64,000 nucleotides of DNA. Source: Bacillota bacterium (GTDB taxonomy: Bacteria > Bacillota > Clostridia > Lachnospirales > Lachnospiraceae). Where the stretch lies: the NCBI GenBank assembly GCA_030526045.1, contig JAUNDN010000001.1, forward strand, positions 142,377 to 206,376. Reading direction: 5' to 3'. The position numbers were made by a program, and so were the translations under genes. Below the pieces are notes generated by a model. That model saw only the letters and a program-made list of their open reading frames with translations. It made no database searches and was not told the DNA's origin. How positions within the stretch are numbered: the stretch's first letter is position 1; each line of letters starts with the position of its first letter. Shown in pieces: positions 25,245 to 33,471 of the stretch.

Positions 25245-27914
25245 TCAGTATTTTTGCATAAACAATAAGCCGAAACTGCCGGGGCCACAGTTTACTGAGA
25301 TGGAAGGGGATGCTTTTTGATAAATAACATTCTCAAAGGATACTTTGCTTTTCACCTGTTCCTCAATTTCCCGCAGTTCTTCCCGGGTCAGACCTGCATA
25401 GGTAATAAACAGGTATTTTCTGTCAACATCACCGGAATCTCGCAACACTGCCTCAATATACCTCTTCCATGCATAGCTCCTTGTTCCGATTCGCATCATT
25501 TTTACCTTCAGACTGCTGTTCTTCAGCGTGATCACCGGATGAAGCATCAATGCCTGACAGATCTTATCTATCATAGGCGGAATTCTGCCAACTGTGACCA
25601 AATACTTTGTGCTGTCCACAATAAAGCTGGTTTTGACGCTTGTCTTTAAATACTCCAGTTCTTTTACAATGGCAGCTGCGGTCATCCCATCAGCCGCAAG
25701 CCTTGCTGCGCACATAGCAAGGAGCCCCATTCCGCTTGATAAGTGTCCTGAATCAACCACCAACACATTATCAAATATTCTGGAAGCCTCCAGGGCATGC
25801 TCATAGCCCTTGCAGACATTTTGAGCCATTGAAATATGAATAATATATTGTGCTCTGGTCAATTGGTCCGCAAAATACTCTTCAAATTCCTTTACCTCAG
25901 GTTCCTCTGACCATGCCTGTCTGCCTCTTTCTCCTATGTAGGAAAGGACTTCATCTGCCTGGGTTTCAATTCCGTCCAGAAACTCCCCACCTTCCGTTTT
26001 AACCCGGTACGGAATAATCGCAATTTGATGTTTCTGTACAAGTTCCCTCGGAAGATCACACACACTTTCCGTAGATATTAAGACTGGCAGCTTCCTATTA
26101 TGTGCAAGGATAGGTGCTTCAGTCATTCGTGCAGCGCCTACAGGATTCATCCAATTAACAAGCTGATAGGGCAGATGTCTCAAAAGCTCTGCTTCCAATT
26201 GTGCGCCGCTGACCGGCTTTAACAGACATCCGTCAAATCCCTCTCTTCTGTAAAGAGCCTGATTCTCTCCGCCTGCATTTGCCGTCAGAATCACCACCGG
26301 TGTATTCTGGTTCAAACCGCCTGTCTGTGAACGCACAGCATGTAGACATTCTATCCCATCCATACCCGGCATAAAATGATCCATGAAAATAACATCGTAA
26401 CGGCTTTGGAGCGTTTTTCTCAGACAGTCCGCGCCGCCGGTAACGACATCCGTCTTCACCTTTGTATCTCTCAAAAGCTTCTGGGCAACCATAAGGTTTG
26501 TCTCATTATCATCTACAATCAAGACAGTGGCTTTGGGCGCTTCAAAGCTTTGCCTGTAATGCTCGCGTTCATTGATACTATGTCGTGTTTCCAGATTGAG
26601 CTCACCTATTTGTGCTTCTCCCACAACCTCCTGGGGCAGCGTGATTACAAATGTGGTTCCCTTCGAATATACACTGTTTACCGCAATATCACCGTCCATT
26701 AGCTCTACCAGGCTCTTTACAATGGAAAGTCCCAGACCGGTTCCCTCGATGTAACGGTTTTTCTCTTCGTCCACTCTTTTGAACGCACTGAAAAGAAACG
26801 GAATATTCTCCTTTTTAATTCCTATCCCCGTGTCTGTAACAGAATAAGAAGTCAAAACCTTGTTATTTTCAATTTTTTTGCACTGAATCGATAAAGTAAC
26901 AGAACCTTCCTTTGTGTACTTTACCGCATTGTTCAAAACATTGATCAGGATCTGCTTGATCCGCACCTCGTCACCAATCAGCTGTGAGGGCATGGTCTGA
27001 TCCACATCAATATGAAATTCCAGTCCCTTTTCTCTGGCGCGCACCCATATCATATTGACAATATCAGACAACATCGCTCCGACATCATAGGCAACAGGTA
27101 CGATGTCCATTTTCCCGGAATCCAGCTTTGACATGTCAAGGATATCGTTGATCAGTGTAAGCAGCATCTTACTAGCGCCCTGAATGCTTCTGGCATCTGA
27201 CGCCACCTCATCTGACACATCCTCACGAAGAATCATTTCATTTAAGCCGATGATCGTATTGATCGGTGTCCGGATCTCATGACTCATGCTGGAAAAAAAA
27301 CGGTTCTGTGCGTCATTCAAATCCTCAATTTCTTTCTTCTGCTTCCGTACAGTTGCATTCTCAGAACGGTATAATGCATTCTGGAACACAATCATGCCGC
27401 AGGTCAACATCGAGACGACGATCAGTGTCATGATAGAATCAACATATGCTACCTGTGTGGTATGCTGAATGATAATTTCCGGATAAGAATACGCCGCATA
27501 ATAGCAGATTGCAAACAAAATGTAGCTGCTTATGAGCAGTACGTATTTCGTCTTCTTCTCAACAACCAGACATACATAAACGATTCCGAACAAAAACCAG
27601 ATTGGGCCGCCGCCATAGATTCCTCCGGTTGTCATGAAATTAAAGGGTAACACCAAATAGATCAGAACAGCCGCCGTAATGACTGCTCCTATCTGCGTCC
27701 GGTGATAGTGAATTGAGAAATAGGTGATACCCGCAAATCCAGCAAAAGCAATCACCAGGATAATCGTATTGACTATGTCCTCCCTCGCAATAATCCCGAC
27801 AATGATTCCAACTGCAAGCCCCACCAGTCCGATCATCATAATCAAGCGAAACAGGCGCTCCTGAAGATTCAGGTTCGGATTTTTGATCATCTGAATCAAT
27901 TTCTTTGGATTCAT
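25245..27914 (-). CDS. Hybrid histidine kinase with REC and C-terminal DegV domain
   Basis: An 889-residue fusion. Residues about 22-182 hold six or so membrane helices. HisKA follows with phosphorylatable His212 in SMSHEIRTPIN, HATPase with N-box NVLNNAVKYTKEG (about 325) and G-box EGTGLGLSIV, and a REC domain (about 462-590) with Asp512 in FMDHFMPGMDG. From about residue 609 to the end is a DegV (EDD) fold: ISTESVCDLPRELV, VVDSGHLSSGMGLL, IVDSTKYLVTVGRIP and the ending GPGSFGLLF. DegV/FakB proteins bind fatty acids; here the TSQPS motif is changed to WSEEP. The ATG overlaps the upstream kinase stop (TGATG). The kinase and DegV calls are secure; ligand and logic are inference. Confidence 0.88.
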   Translation of the reverse strand: MNPKKLIQMIKNPNLNLQERLFRLIMMIGLVGLAVGIIVGIIAREDIVNTIILVIAFAGFAGITYFSIHYHRTQIGAVITAAVLIYLVLPFNFMTTGGIYGGGPIWFLFGIVYVCLVVEKKTKYVLLISSYILFAICYYAAYSYPEIIIQHTTQVAYVDSIMTLIVVSMLTCGMIVFQNALYRSENATVRKQKKEIEDLNDAQNRFFSSMSHEIRTPINTIIGLNEMILREDVSDEVASDARSIQGASKMLLTLINDILDMSKLDSGKMDIVPVAYDVGAMLSDIVNMIWVRAREKGLEFHIDVDQTMPSQLIGDEVRIKQILINVLNNAVKYTKEGSVTLSIQCKKIENNKVLTSYSVTDTGIGIKKENIPFLFSAFKRVDEEKNRYIEGTGLGLSIVKSLVELMDGDIAVNSVYSKGTTFVITLPQEVVGEAQIGELNLETRHSINEREHYRQSFEAPKATVLIVDDNETNLMVAQKLLRDTKVKTDVVTGGADCLRKTLQSRYDVIFMDHFMPGMDGIECLHAVRSQTGGLNQNTPVVILTANAGGENQALYRREGFDGCLLKPVSGAQLEAELLRHLPYQLVNWMNPVGAARMTEAPILAHNRKLPVLISTESVCDLPRELVQKHQIAIIPYRVKTEGGEFLDGIETQADEVLSYIGERGRQAWSEEPEVKEFEEYFADQLTRAQYIIHISMAQNVCKGYEHALEASRIFDNVLVVDSGHLSSGMGLLAMCAARLAADGMTAAAIVKELEYLKTSVKTSFIVDSTKYLVTVGRIPPMIDKICQALMLHPVITLKNSSLKVKMMRIGTRSYAWKRYIEAVLRDSGDVDRKYLFITYAGLTREELREIEEQVKSKVSFENVIYQKASPSISVNCGPGSFGLLFMQKY

Positions 27915-30637
27915 CACAATTCACCGCCTTTCATTCTTTCAAGCAGCTCTTCTACCTTCCTTCCCGCCTCAGAAAATTCAAAATCTTCCACATCCCCACG
28001 TATTTCACGAAGGAGTTCTTTTACGGAAGTTCCCTGATATTCTGATTCACTGATCTGCGAAATCACAACCTCTGCTTTATCAATTTCAAATGCCGCAATC
28101 CATTCTTTTAATTCCATCAGCTTTGCAAGCAGTTCATCGCATGATATTTCCTTCCGGGTTTCTGAATAAGACTGCTCGGCGGTATTTTCCCCTCTCCCCA
28201 GTGCTTCCGATATCTGTCTTACCACCTCATGGTATTTCGCCAGCAGTTCCTTGTGATGCTCCCTGACATATGCAATGTCCTTATTCTGCACGGCAGCTTC
28301 TGATTCCTTAGCCAGATGCGAGAGGGCATCCGCTCCAACCATTTTGGCAGTACTCTTCAACGCATGAACCAAAATCCGGTAATTATGATAATCCTCCTGT
28401 TCAAAAAAAGAATCAATTTCCTTCTCCTTCTGAACTGCATCCATGGCAAATTTGTCCAGCAATTCCCGGTAAAAATCCATGTCATTCTTACAATATGCAA
28501 GTGCGGACTTTGTATTGATTTCCGTCATGAAAGACCAAGGGTCCTTCTCTTTTGTAGCGTAAACTCTCTTACTTTGAATCGTTTCGTCTGCCATAACGAT
28601 TGCCGATTTCGGCAGTACTTTCCTAAGCACATGCTCCATTTCCGAATATTCAATCGGCTTGGAAACAAACTCATCAAAGCCTTCCCGCAGAAACATTTCT
28701 CTTGCACCGCTGACAGCATTGGCAGTAAATGCGATAATAATAAGTTTCTGTTGTGAATTTGTCTGAATCTTCCGAAGCCTCTTTAGCGTTTCCACTCCAT
28801 CCATTTCCGGCATCATATGATCAAGAAATACCAGGTCGAAATCCTCTTTTTCGCAGAGATCGATTGCCATTCTGCCGCTTTCCGCTGTCTGAACCTGCAT
28901 CTGATACCCCTTGAAAATTTCTTCCGCCACAAGCCTGTTCATCGGCTCATCGTCCACGACAAGTACTCGGACACCAGGACAGAGCATACGCTTTTCTTTC
29001 AGTGCTTCTGTATTACCTGAAGCTTCCGCATTCAGCATATTTATGATTGCAAAGCTATTGAAAGGCTTTTTGAGCAGTCTCACTCTGCCGGTTTCAGGCA
29101 GAATGAAATTCTCGTCAGCTATCACAATAACTTCTGTATCCTGATCAAAGCGGCAAAGAAGCTCATGACATTCCTGGTACTCTTCTTTTCCCACAAACAA
29201 ATGAGTAAGTCGATATAGAGAAAGCAGCTTTTCAAGCTCTTCTCTGTCAGATGCCCTGTGTAACGGAGCATCCAGCCTTTTGATCATATGATCTATCATC
29301 TCATTATAGTATTCTCTTACCTTGGGTATTTCATATTTTTCGGATCTCAAATAGCACGCCATACTCAGGGTCTCACGCTTCTGCAGGACCATACCGGGTT
29401 TTGCATCTGCTACCCCCTGGGGGATACTAACCAATACCGTTGTACCACTGTCCAGATCACTTTCCACCTGCATAAAGCCTTCCATTACCCTGACCATACC
29501 ATGGGCAATGGGAAGGCCTAACCCAAGTCCTCCTGTTCTATGGCTTTTTCCCCCGTGTGTCTTAAAGAATTTTTCTGTTATTTTATCCAGATCTTCACTG
29601 CCGATTCCGATACCGGTATCGCTCACCTCTATACACAGATTGATACCGTAAGGCTTCGTCAACGCATAAATTTTGACGTAAACTCCACCCTCCTTGGTGA
29701 ACCGGATTGCATTATCAACAAGATGCTTAACGATCTTCTTGATTTTCTTTGCATCCCCAATCAGAACAGAGGGAATTTGCGGATCAATATCAAAAATCAC
29801 TTCCGGCGCATTCTCTTTCAATAACAACTGATTTCCGGTACTGATATCATTCACAAGCGAGGAAAGAACATAAGGCTCCTTAGTGACCTTCATCTTTCCG
29901 GTATCTATTTCCGTATAGTCCAGAATATCCTCAATCTGGCTGAACAGTCTGCGCCCTGCTTCCTGTATGGAATTAATCTCCTTCCTTTTATCAGCATTCT
30001 CTTCCTTTTTCAGCATGACCGCCGAAATTCCCGTAACAGCATTAATCGGTGTGCGGAGTTCATGGGATACATTTGCAAGAAAATCCTCTGTCCGCCTGTT
30101 CGTCTCCTCCAGGTCGGCAATCCTTAATTCTGTATTCTTTCTTTCCAGTATGCGCCTTTGCATGACAACCTTCGCCAGCCATCCTGCCATATAGACAAGC
30201 ATAAAATGCAGCATTGTCCTGGTAACGGAAAGTGGGGTTATCTCCATGGAGCTTCCCAACACAAACACCAGATCATAAACCATAGTCAGGTAATAGACCA
30301 CTACGCTGAGTCTGATAATACTATACTTTTCTGTGGCGGAATATAATAGAATAATTATCATCATGACAGGAGCAAGATCATAGATACTGGTCTCATGAAT
30401 TCCATAAAAGAAAAATGCCAGCATAGTCAATACAAAGTAGAGCCACACGCTGATTTCTACGGGAATCTTTTCCGTAATATGAATGATCCAGCTAACTGCA
30501 ACTCCTAACAGGAGTAAGGCAATGACCTCTGTTTCCCAGCCAAGAAGCAGCGTTTCCCCGGCTAAAACGACTGTTAAGATCGTATAGCAAAGCAATATCA
30601 AAAGATGGACTGCCCGTTGCCTCTCCTGCTCGTACAT
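27914..30637 (-). CDS. Hybrid histidine kinase with REC and HPt domains
   Basis: A 907-residue phosphorelay kinase. About six helices span residues 10-165, then HisKA with His192 in VSHELRTPINAV, HATPase with NAIRFTKEGG and TGGLGLGLPIAHGM, a degenerate receiver-like stretch, a true REC domain with the acceptor Asp in LVFLDHMMPEMDG (about residue 600), and an HPt domain with His758 in VHALKSTAKMVGA. A further helical segment of about 120 residues closes it. The start at MYEQERQR follows AGGGAGA; the earlier Met lacks a site. The HPt could pass phosphate to the REC domains of the downstream kinase and GGDEF protein. Confidence 0.9.
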   Translation of the reverse strand: MYEQERQRAVHLLILLCYTILTVVLAGETLLLGWETEVIALLLLGVAVSWIIHITEKIPVEISVWLYFVLTMLAFFFYGIHETSIYDLAPVMMIIILLYSATEKYSIIRLSVVVYYLTMVYDLVFVLGSSMEITPLSVTRTMLHFMLVYMAGWLAKVVMQRRILERKNTELRIADLEETNRRTEDFLANVSHELRTPINAVTGISAVMLKKEENADKRKEINSIQEAGRRLFSQIEDILDYTEIDTGKMKVTKEPYVLSSLVNDISTGNQLLLKENAPEVIFDIDPQIPSVLIGDAKKIKKIVKHLVDNAIRFTKEGGVYVKIYALTKPYGINLCIEVSDTGIGIGSEDLDKITEKFFKTHGGKSHRTGGLGLGLPIAHGMVRVMEGFMQVESDLDSGTTVLVSIPQGVADAKPGMVLQKRETLSMACYLRSEKYEIPKVREYYNEMIDHMIKRLDAPLHRASDREELEKLLSLYRLTHLFVGKEEYQECHELLCRFDQDTEVIVIADENFILPETGRVRLLKKPFNSFAIINMLNAEASGNTEALKEKRMLCPGVRVLVVDDEPMNRLVAEEIFKGYQMQVQTAESGRMAIDLCEKEDFDLVFLDHMMPEMDGVETLKRLRKIQTNSQQKLIIIAFTANAVSGAREMFLREGFDEFVSKPIEYSEMEHVLRKVLPKSAIVMADETIQSKRVYATKEKDPWSFMTEINTKSALAYCKNDMDFYRELLDKFAMDAVQKEKEIDSFFEQEDYHNYRILVHALKSTAKMVGADALSHLAKESEAAVQNKDIAYVREHHKELLAKYHEVVRQISEALGRGENTAEQSYSETRKEISCDELLAKLMELKEWIAAFEIDKAEVVISQISESEYQGTSVKELLREIRGDVEDFEFSEAGRKVEELLERMKGGEL

Positions 30638-30672
30638 AAATGTTCTCCCTGCATTCACTAAATATTACAAAT

Positions 30673-30701
30673 ATTGTATCTAATCCGTTCGAATATAGCA
30701 A
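30673..30701 (-). promoter_or_regulatory. Sigma-A promoter of the signalling operon
   Basis: TTGCTA (30696-30701), 17-base spacer, TACAAT (30673-30678) on the minus strand, about 35 bases before the first kinase start. Confidence 0.7.
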
Positions 30702-30739
30702 TTAAAATTTGTCACTTTTCATTACTTTTTACAAATCAT

Positions 30740-30779
30740 GACAATAAAAGCCAAAGATACCGTATAGCATCTTTGGCTT
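30740..30779 (-). terminator. Terminator of the B12 uptake operon
   Basis: Eleven-pair stem (30748-30758 with 30769-30779) followed on the minus strand by TTTATTG. It separates the ECF S-component gene from the signalling operon. Confidence 0.8.
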
Positions 30780-30808
30780 CATCTGTTATGATATGTGATT
30801 TTATAATA

Positions 30809-31333
30809 TCATGTTTCGTTTTTCCAAGCATTCTTCTGTGCAAGCCGTAGTACGGACACAATCGGCATCACCAGGATCCCACAGAAAAAATTGCTTACTC
30901 CATGCACGAAGTCCCATGGAAGTCCTGCAACAATCCAGGCGACCATCCCCTTAAGGTCAAGTCCATAAAGGATTGCCTGAGCCGGCGCATACAGCGTTCC
31001 GAAAAGAAAACCATGTAAGGCGCACACGATCATATAAACGATGGTCTGTACCTTTTTAGACATGTTCCTCGGCAAAACCATGATCACTCCCCACAGAACT
31101 GTCCACAAATACAGATATGGGATCCACCAGGTTGCAAAGCCACAGAACATACCGTTCAGCAAAACATAAGTGTAAATCGGATATAAGGCCTTTTTCCGAT
31201 ACACGACCGTAAACGCGATCGTAAATACTCCAAGAAGATGAATGTTGGGAGCAAATTCCATAATCAGTTTGGAAGCATACATCACTGCCCCAAGCATCGC
31301 ATACACGGTAATCTCTCTGACTGTCAGCTTCAC
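30809..31333 (-). CDS. ECF transporter S-component, probably for cobalamin
   Basis: A 174-residue polytopic protein with about five or six helices. The N-terminus (VREITVYAMLGAVMYASKLIMEF) and the loop region are those of ECF-type substrate-specific subunits, which capture a vitamin and pass it through a shared EcfA-EcfA'-EcfT module. No energising genes are adjacent, so the shared module must be elsewhere. A cobalamin riboswitch at the head of the operon, and the DUF4430 lipoprotein two bases upstream, point to cobalamin or a corrinoid precursor, like the CbrT-type S-components. The family call is good; the ligand is inference. Confidence 0.8.
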   Translation of the reverse strand: MKLTVREITVYAMLGAVMYASKLIMEFAPNIHLLGVFTIAFTVVYRKKALYPIYTYVLLNGMFCGFATWWIPYLYLWTVLWGVIMVLPRNMSKKVQTIVYMIVCALHGFLFGTLYAPAQAILYGLDLKGMVAWIVAGLPWDFVHGVSNFFCGILVMPIVSVLRLAQKNAWKNET

Positions 31334-31335
31334 GC

Positions 31336-31785
31336 CTATTCCACCTTAAAGGAGTAGCTGTCTCCATCTGTAATCGTGGTAGAGTCAACACCGGACTGTG
31401 CATATTCGCCGTTCACGTAAAATGCCCAGTACACGCCATCCTGGTCATAGTCTGCGGTAATCCCATTGACTGTCTTTACATAAAGGCCATATTCGCTTTC
31501 ATCCCCGGCAATCAGCCCAAGTTCCAAGAGAGCCTCTCCAACCGTTTCTTTATCGGTATGGATTTCAAATGCTGTTTCAGTCCCCTCTTTGTCCACTACG
31601 GTAAAGGTAAACTGTGTCTTTCCCTCTCCCAGTACGCTGCCGTCCGCTGCTGCCTGCTGCTCCTTAGCAGTGTCTGCGCCAGCCTTTTGGCTACTGTTAC
31701 ATCCGCTTGTAACCATTGCCATGGACAAAGCAAGCACCATGCAAAGAATGAGTGATAATCGTTTTGCGGTTTGTTTCTTTTTCAT
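31336..31785 (-). CDS. DUF4430 lipoprotein, likely surface corrinoid binder
   Basis: A 149-residue lipoprotein with lipobox VTSGC, a short Ala/Gln linker, then a DUF4430 domain. It shows FTFTVVDKEGTETAFEIHTDKETVGEALLELGLI and later the GVYWAFYVNGEYAQSGVDSTTI block with its conserved Trp. DUF4430 is related to the beta-domain of intrinsic factor and transcobalamin. Sitting directly behind a cobalamin riboswitch and ahead of an S-component, it most likely catches cobalamin at the cell surface. The start at MKKKQTAK follows AGGAGGAG; an in-frame Met at 31863 lies in the riboswitch leader. Confidence 0.85.
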   Translation of the reverse strand: MKKKQTAKRLSLILCMVLALSMAMVTSGCNSSQKAGADTAKEQQAAADGSVLGEGKTQFTFTVVDKEGTETAFEIHTDKETVGEALLELGLIAGDESEYGLYVKTVNGITADYDQDGVYWAFYVNGEYAQSGVDSTTITDGDSYSFKVE

Positions 31786-31806
31786 TATAAGTCTCCTCCT
31801 GACAGT

Positions 31807-31846
31807 AAAGTAAAACGCCCTTCCTGAGGGCATCAGTAAAAGGGCG
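31807..31846 (-). terminator. Riboswitch expression-platform terminator
   Basis: CGCCCTT (31816-31822) pairs with AAGGGCG (31840-31846), followed on the minus strand by TTTTACTTT. It lies between the cobalamin aptamer and the DUF4430 ribosome binding site, the place for a ligand-controlled terminator. Confidence 0.65.
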
Positions 31847-31959
31847 CAGTGATCGTATAACAAATAAAACTTCCGGAGGGTAAACCTGCGAAAATTTGAA
31901 TTTCCTATATATCAGTTTGCGACCAGTTACTCGTGGCCGGTGGAAATTATTCCACTCCT

Positions 31960-32125
31960 GTTTGATGCAGGCAGGTCTCCTGACTTGCGTATCTGCATGC
32001 AAGACCGTCTTCCCAATTTCTCAGTGACATATTTGGTCTTGCACTCCCCGCTTACAGTGACGAGTTCGTACAGGATTTGCACCTGTTTCCCTTTTCATCA
32101 GACAGCTTCTGCTGGCTGAACCTGC
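31960..32125 (-). ncRNA. Cobalamin riboswitch
   Basis: On the minus strand the leader contains the conserved elements of the AdoCbl-type aptamer in order: GGGAAACAGGTGCAAATCC, the GCGGGGAGTGCAAGACC region, the TTGGGAAGACGG segment, and the B12 box AAGTCAGGAGACCTGCC (about 31968-31986). When cobalamin is plentiful it should shut off the DUF4430 and S-component genes. Ends are approximate. Confidence 0.93.
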
Positions 32126-32146
32126 TTCTGATACAATAGCACAGTT

Positions 32147-32515
32147 TTACAGTTTTCGCAAGGTATCAAACTTATTTTTCAACTTATCGGAGGCTTCACC
32201 CACCACCGTTGCAGAAGCAGCAATCTCCTCTGTACTTACCGCAAGAATCTGGATTCTCTCATTTACCTTATCCACAATCTCTATCAACTTATCTGCCTCT
32301 TCTGCCAGGTTGTTTATTGCCGTTGCAATTTCATCCTTATTCCGGTTACTTCCCTGTGCAGTTTCCTTGCTGGATTCGCTTAAATTCTTAATTTCCTCAG
32401 CAACTACTGCAAAGCCCTTCCCCGCTGTTCCGGCTCTTGCCGCCTCTATAGAAGCATTGAGGGATAGAAGGTTGGTCTGATTTGCCACCTGCGTAATACT
32501 GTTATTATTACTCAT
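32147..32515 (-). pseudogene. Methyl-accepting chemotaxis protein, C-terminal fragment
   Basis: A 122-residue frame that equals only the tip and descending helix of a chemoreceptor signalling domain. The hairpin tip is intact ([17 protein letters not shown], then [18 protein letters not shown]), but the membrane, HAMP and ascending helix parts are missing. Its first codon is six bases after the pyrF stop and has no convincing ribosome binding site. It is best read as the relic of a receptor gene truncated by a rearrangement that placed pyrF in front of it. Confidence 0.75.
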
Positions 32516-32521
32516 TCATAC

Positions 32522-33457
32522 CTAGCGGTTTGCAAGTGCTCCTGCAATATCCGCTTTCATATCCTCCACCGCTGCCCTGGAGGCCTCTGCAAAATGCTCC
32601 GGCCCAAAGGCTGCATACTTTTCCTGCTGGTACGCAGCAATGATGCCTCTGGAGGAATTCACGATAGCGCCCAGTCCATCCTCATTAAAGAAGTGAACCA
32701 GATCAGCGCCCTTTCCACCCTGTGCACCGTAACCCGGCACCAGAATGAAGCTCTTAGGCATGATCTTGCGGAGAATTTTCCCTTGCTCCGGATAAGTAGC
32801 ACCGACTACCGCACCGATATAGCTATAGGAATCTCCCATATGCTCCTGTCCCCACTTTGCAACCTGCTCACCTACAATTTCATAAAGCGGTCTGTTGCCC
32901 TCATCCGAAAGGAGCCTGTCCTGAAACTCACCGCTGCTTGGGTTGGAGGTCTTGACCAGAATGAACAGTCCCTTCTTTTCTTCCTTGCATACCTTGATGA
33001 AAGGATTGACACCGTCTGAGCCAAGATAAGGGTTCACAGTAGCAAAGTCTTCATCAAATCCGTAATAAGACTTACTGCCCACAGCCACTTTTCCCAAATG
33101 GCCTACCGCATAGGCCTCTGATGTGGAACCGATGTCTCCTCTCTTGATGTCACCGATCACTACCAGATCCTTTTCCTTACAGTAATCTACTGTCTTCTTA
33201 AAGGCGATCATCCCCGGAATACCAAACTGCTCATACATGGCGATCTGTGGCTTTACAGCCGGAATGAGATCATAGATATGATCAACAATCTCCTTATTAT
33301 ACTGCCAGATTGCTTCGGCCGCCCCCTCTAAGGTCTCGCCAAACTCTGCAAAGGCTTTCTTTTGAATGTGCTCCGGGACAAATTTCATCATGGGGTCTAA
33401 ACCAACCACGATAGGTGCACCTGTTTTCTTAATCTTTTCGACTAACTTGTTAATCAT
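32522..33457 (-). CDS. pyrF: Orotidine 5'-phosphate decarboxylase PyrF
   Basis: A 311-residue type 2 OMP decarboxylase, last step to UMP. Motifs are PIVVGLDPM, VKPQIAMYEQFG, the catalytic VVIGDIKRGDIGSTSEAYA and a C-terminal FILVPGYGAQGG phosphate loop. Length fits the longer subgroup 2. It starts 14 bases after the nrdD stop with an AGGAGA site, so it shares the nrdD transcript, linking UTP supply and deoxynucleotide formation. Confidence 0.95.
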   Translation of the reverse strand: MINKLVEKIKKTGAPIVVGLDPMMKFVPEHIQKKAFAEFGETLEGAAEAIWQYNKEIVDHIYDLIPAVKPQIAMYEQFGIPGMIAFKKTVDYCKEKDLVVIGDIKRGDIGSTSEAYAVGHLGKVAVGSKSYYGFDEDFATVNPYLGSDGVNPFIKVCKEEKKGLFILVKTSNPSSGEFQDRLLSDEGNRPLYEIVGEQVAKWGQEHMGDSYSYIGAVVGATYPEQGKILRKIMPKSFILVPGYGAQGGKGADLVHFFNEDGLGAIVNSSRGIIAAYQQEKYAAFGPEHFAEASRAAVEDMKADIAGALANR

Positions 33458-33471
33458 ATCCGGTCTCCTGC

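Noticed and set aside
31697..32002. Minus-strand frame across the cobalamin riboswitch
   Set aside because: It covers the conserved B12 box and the terminator; the structured RNA explains the sequence better.
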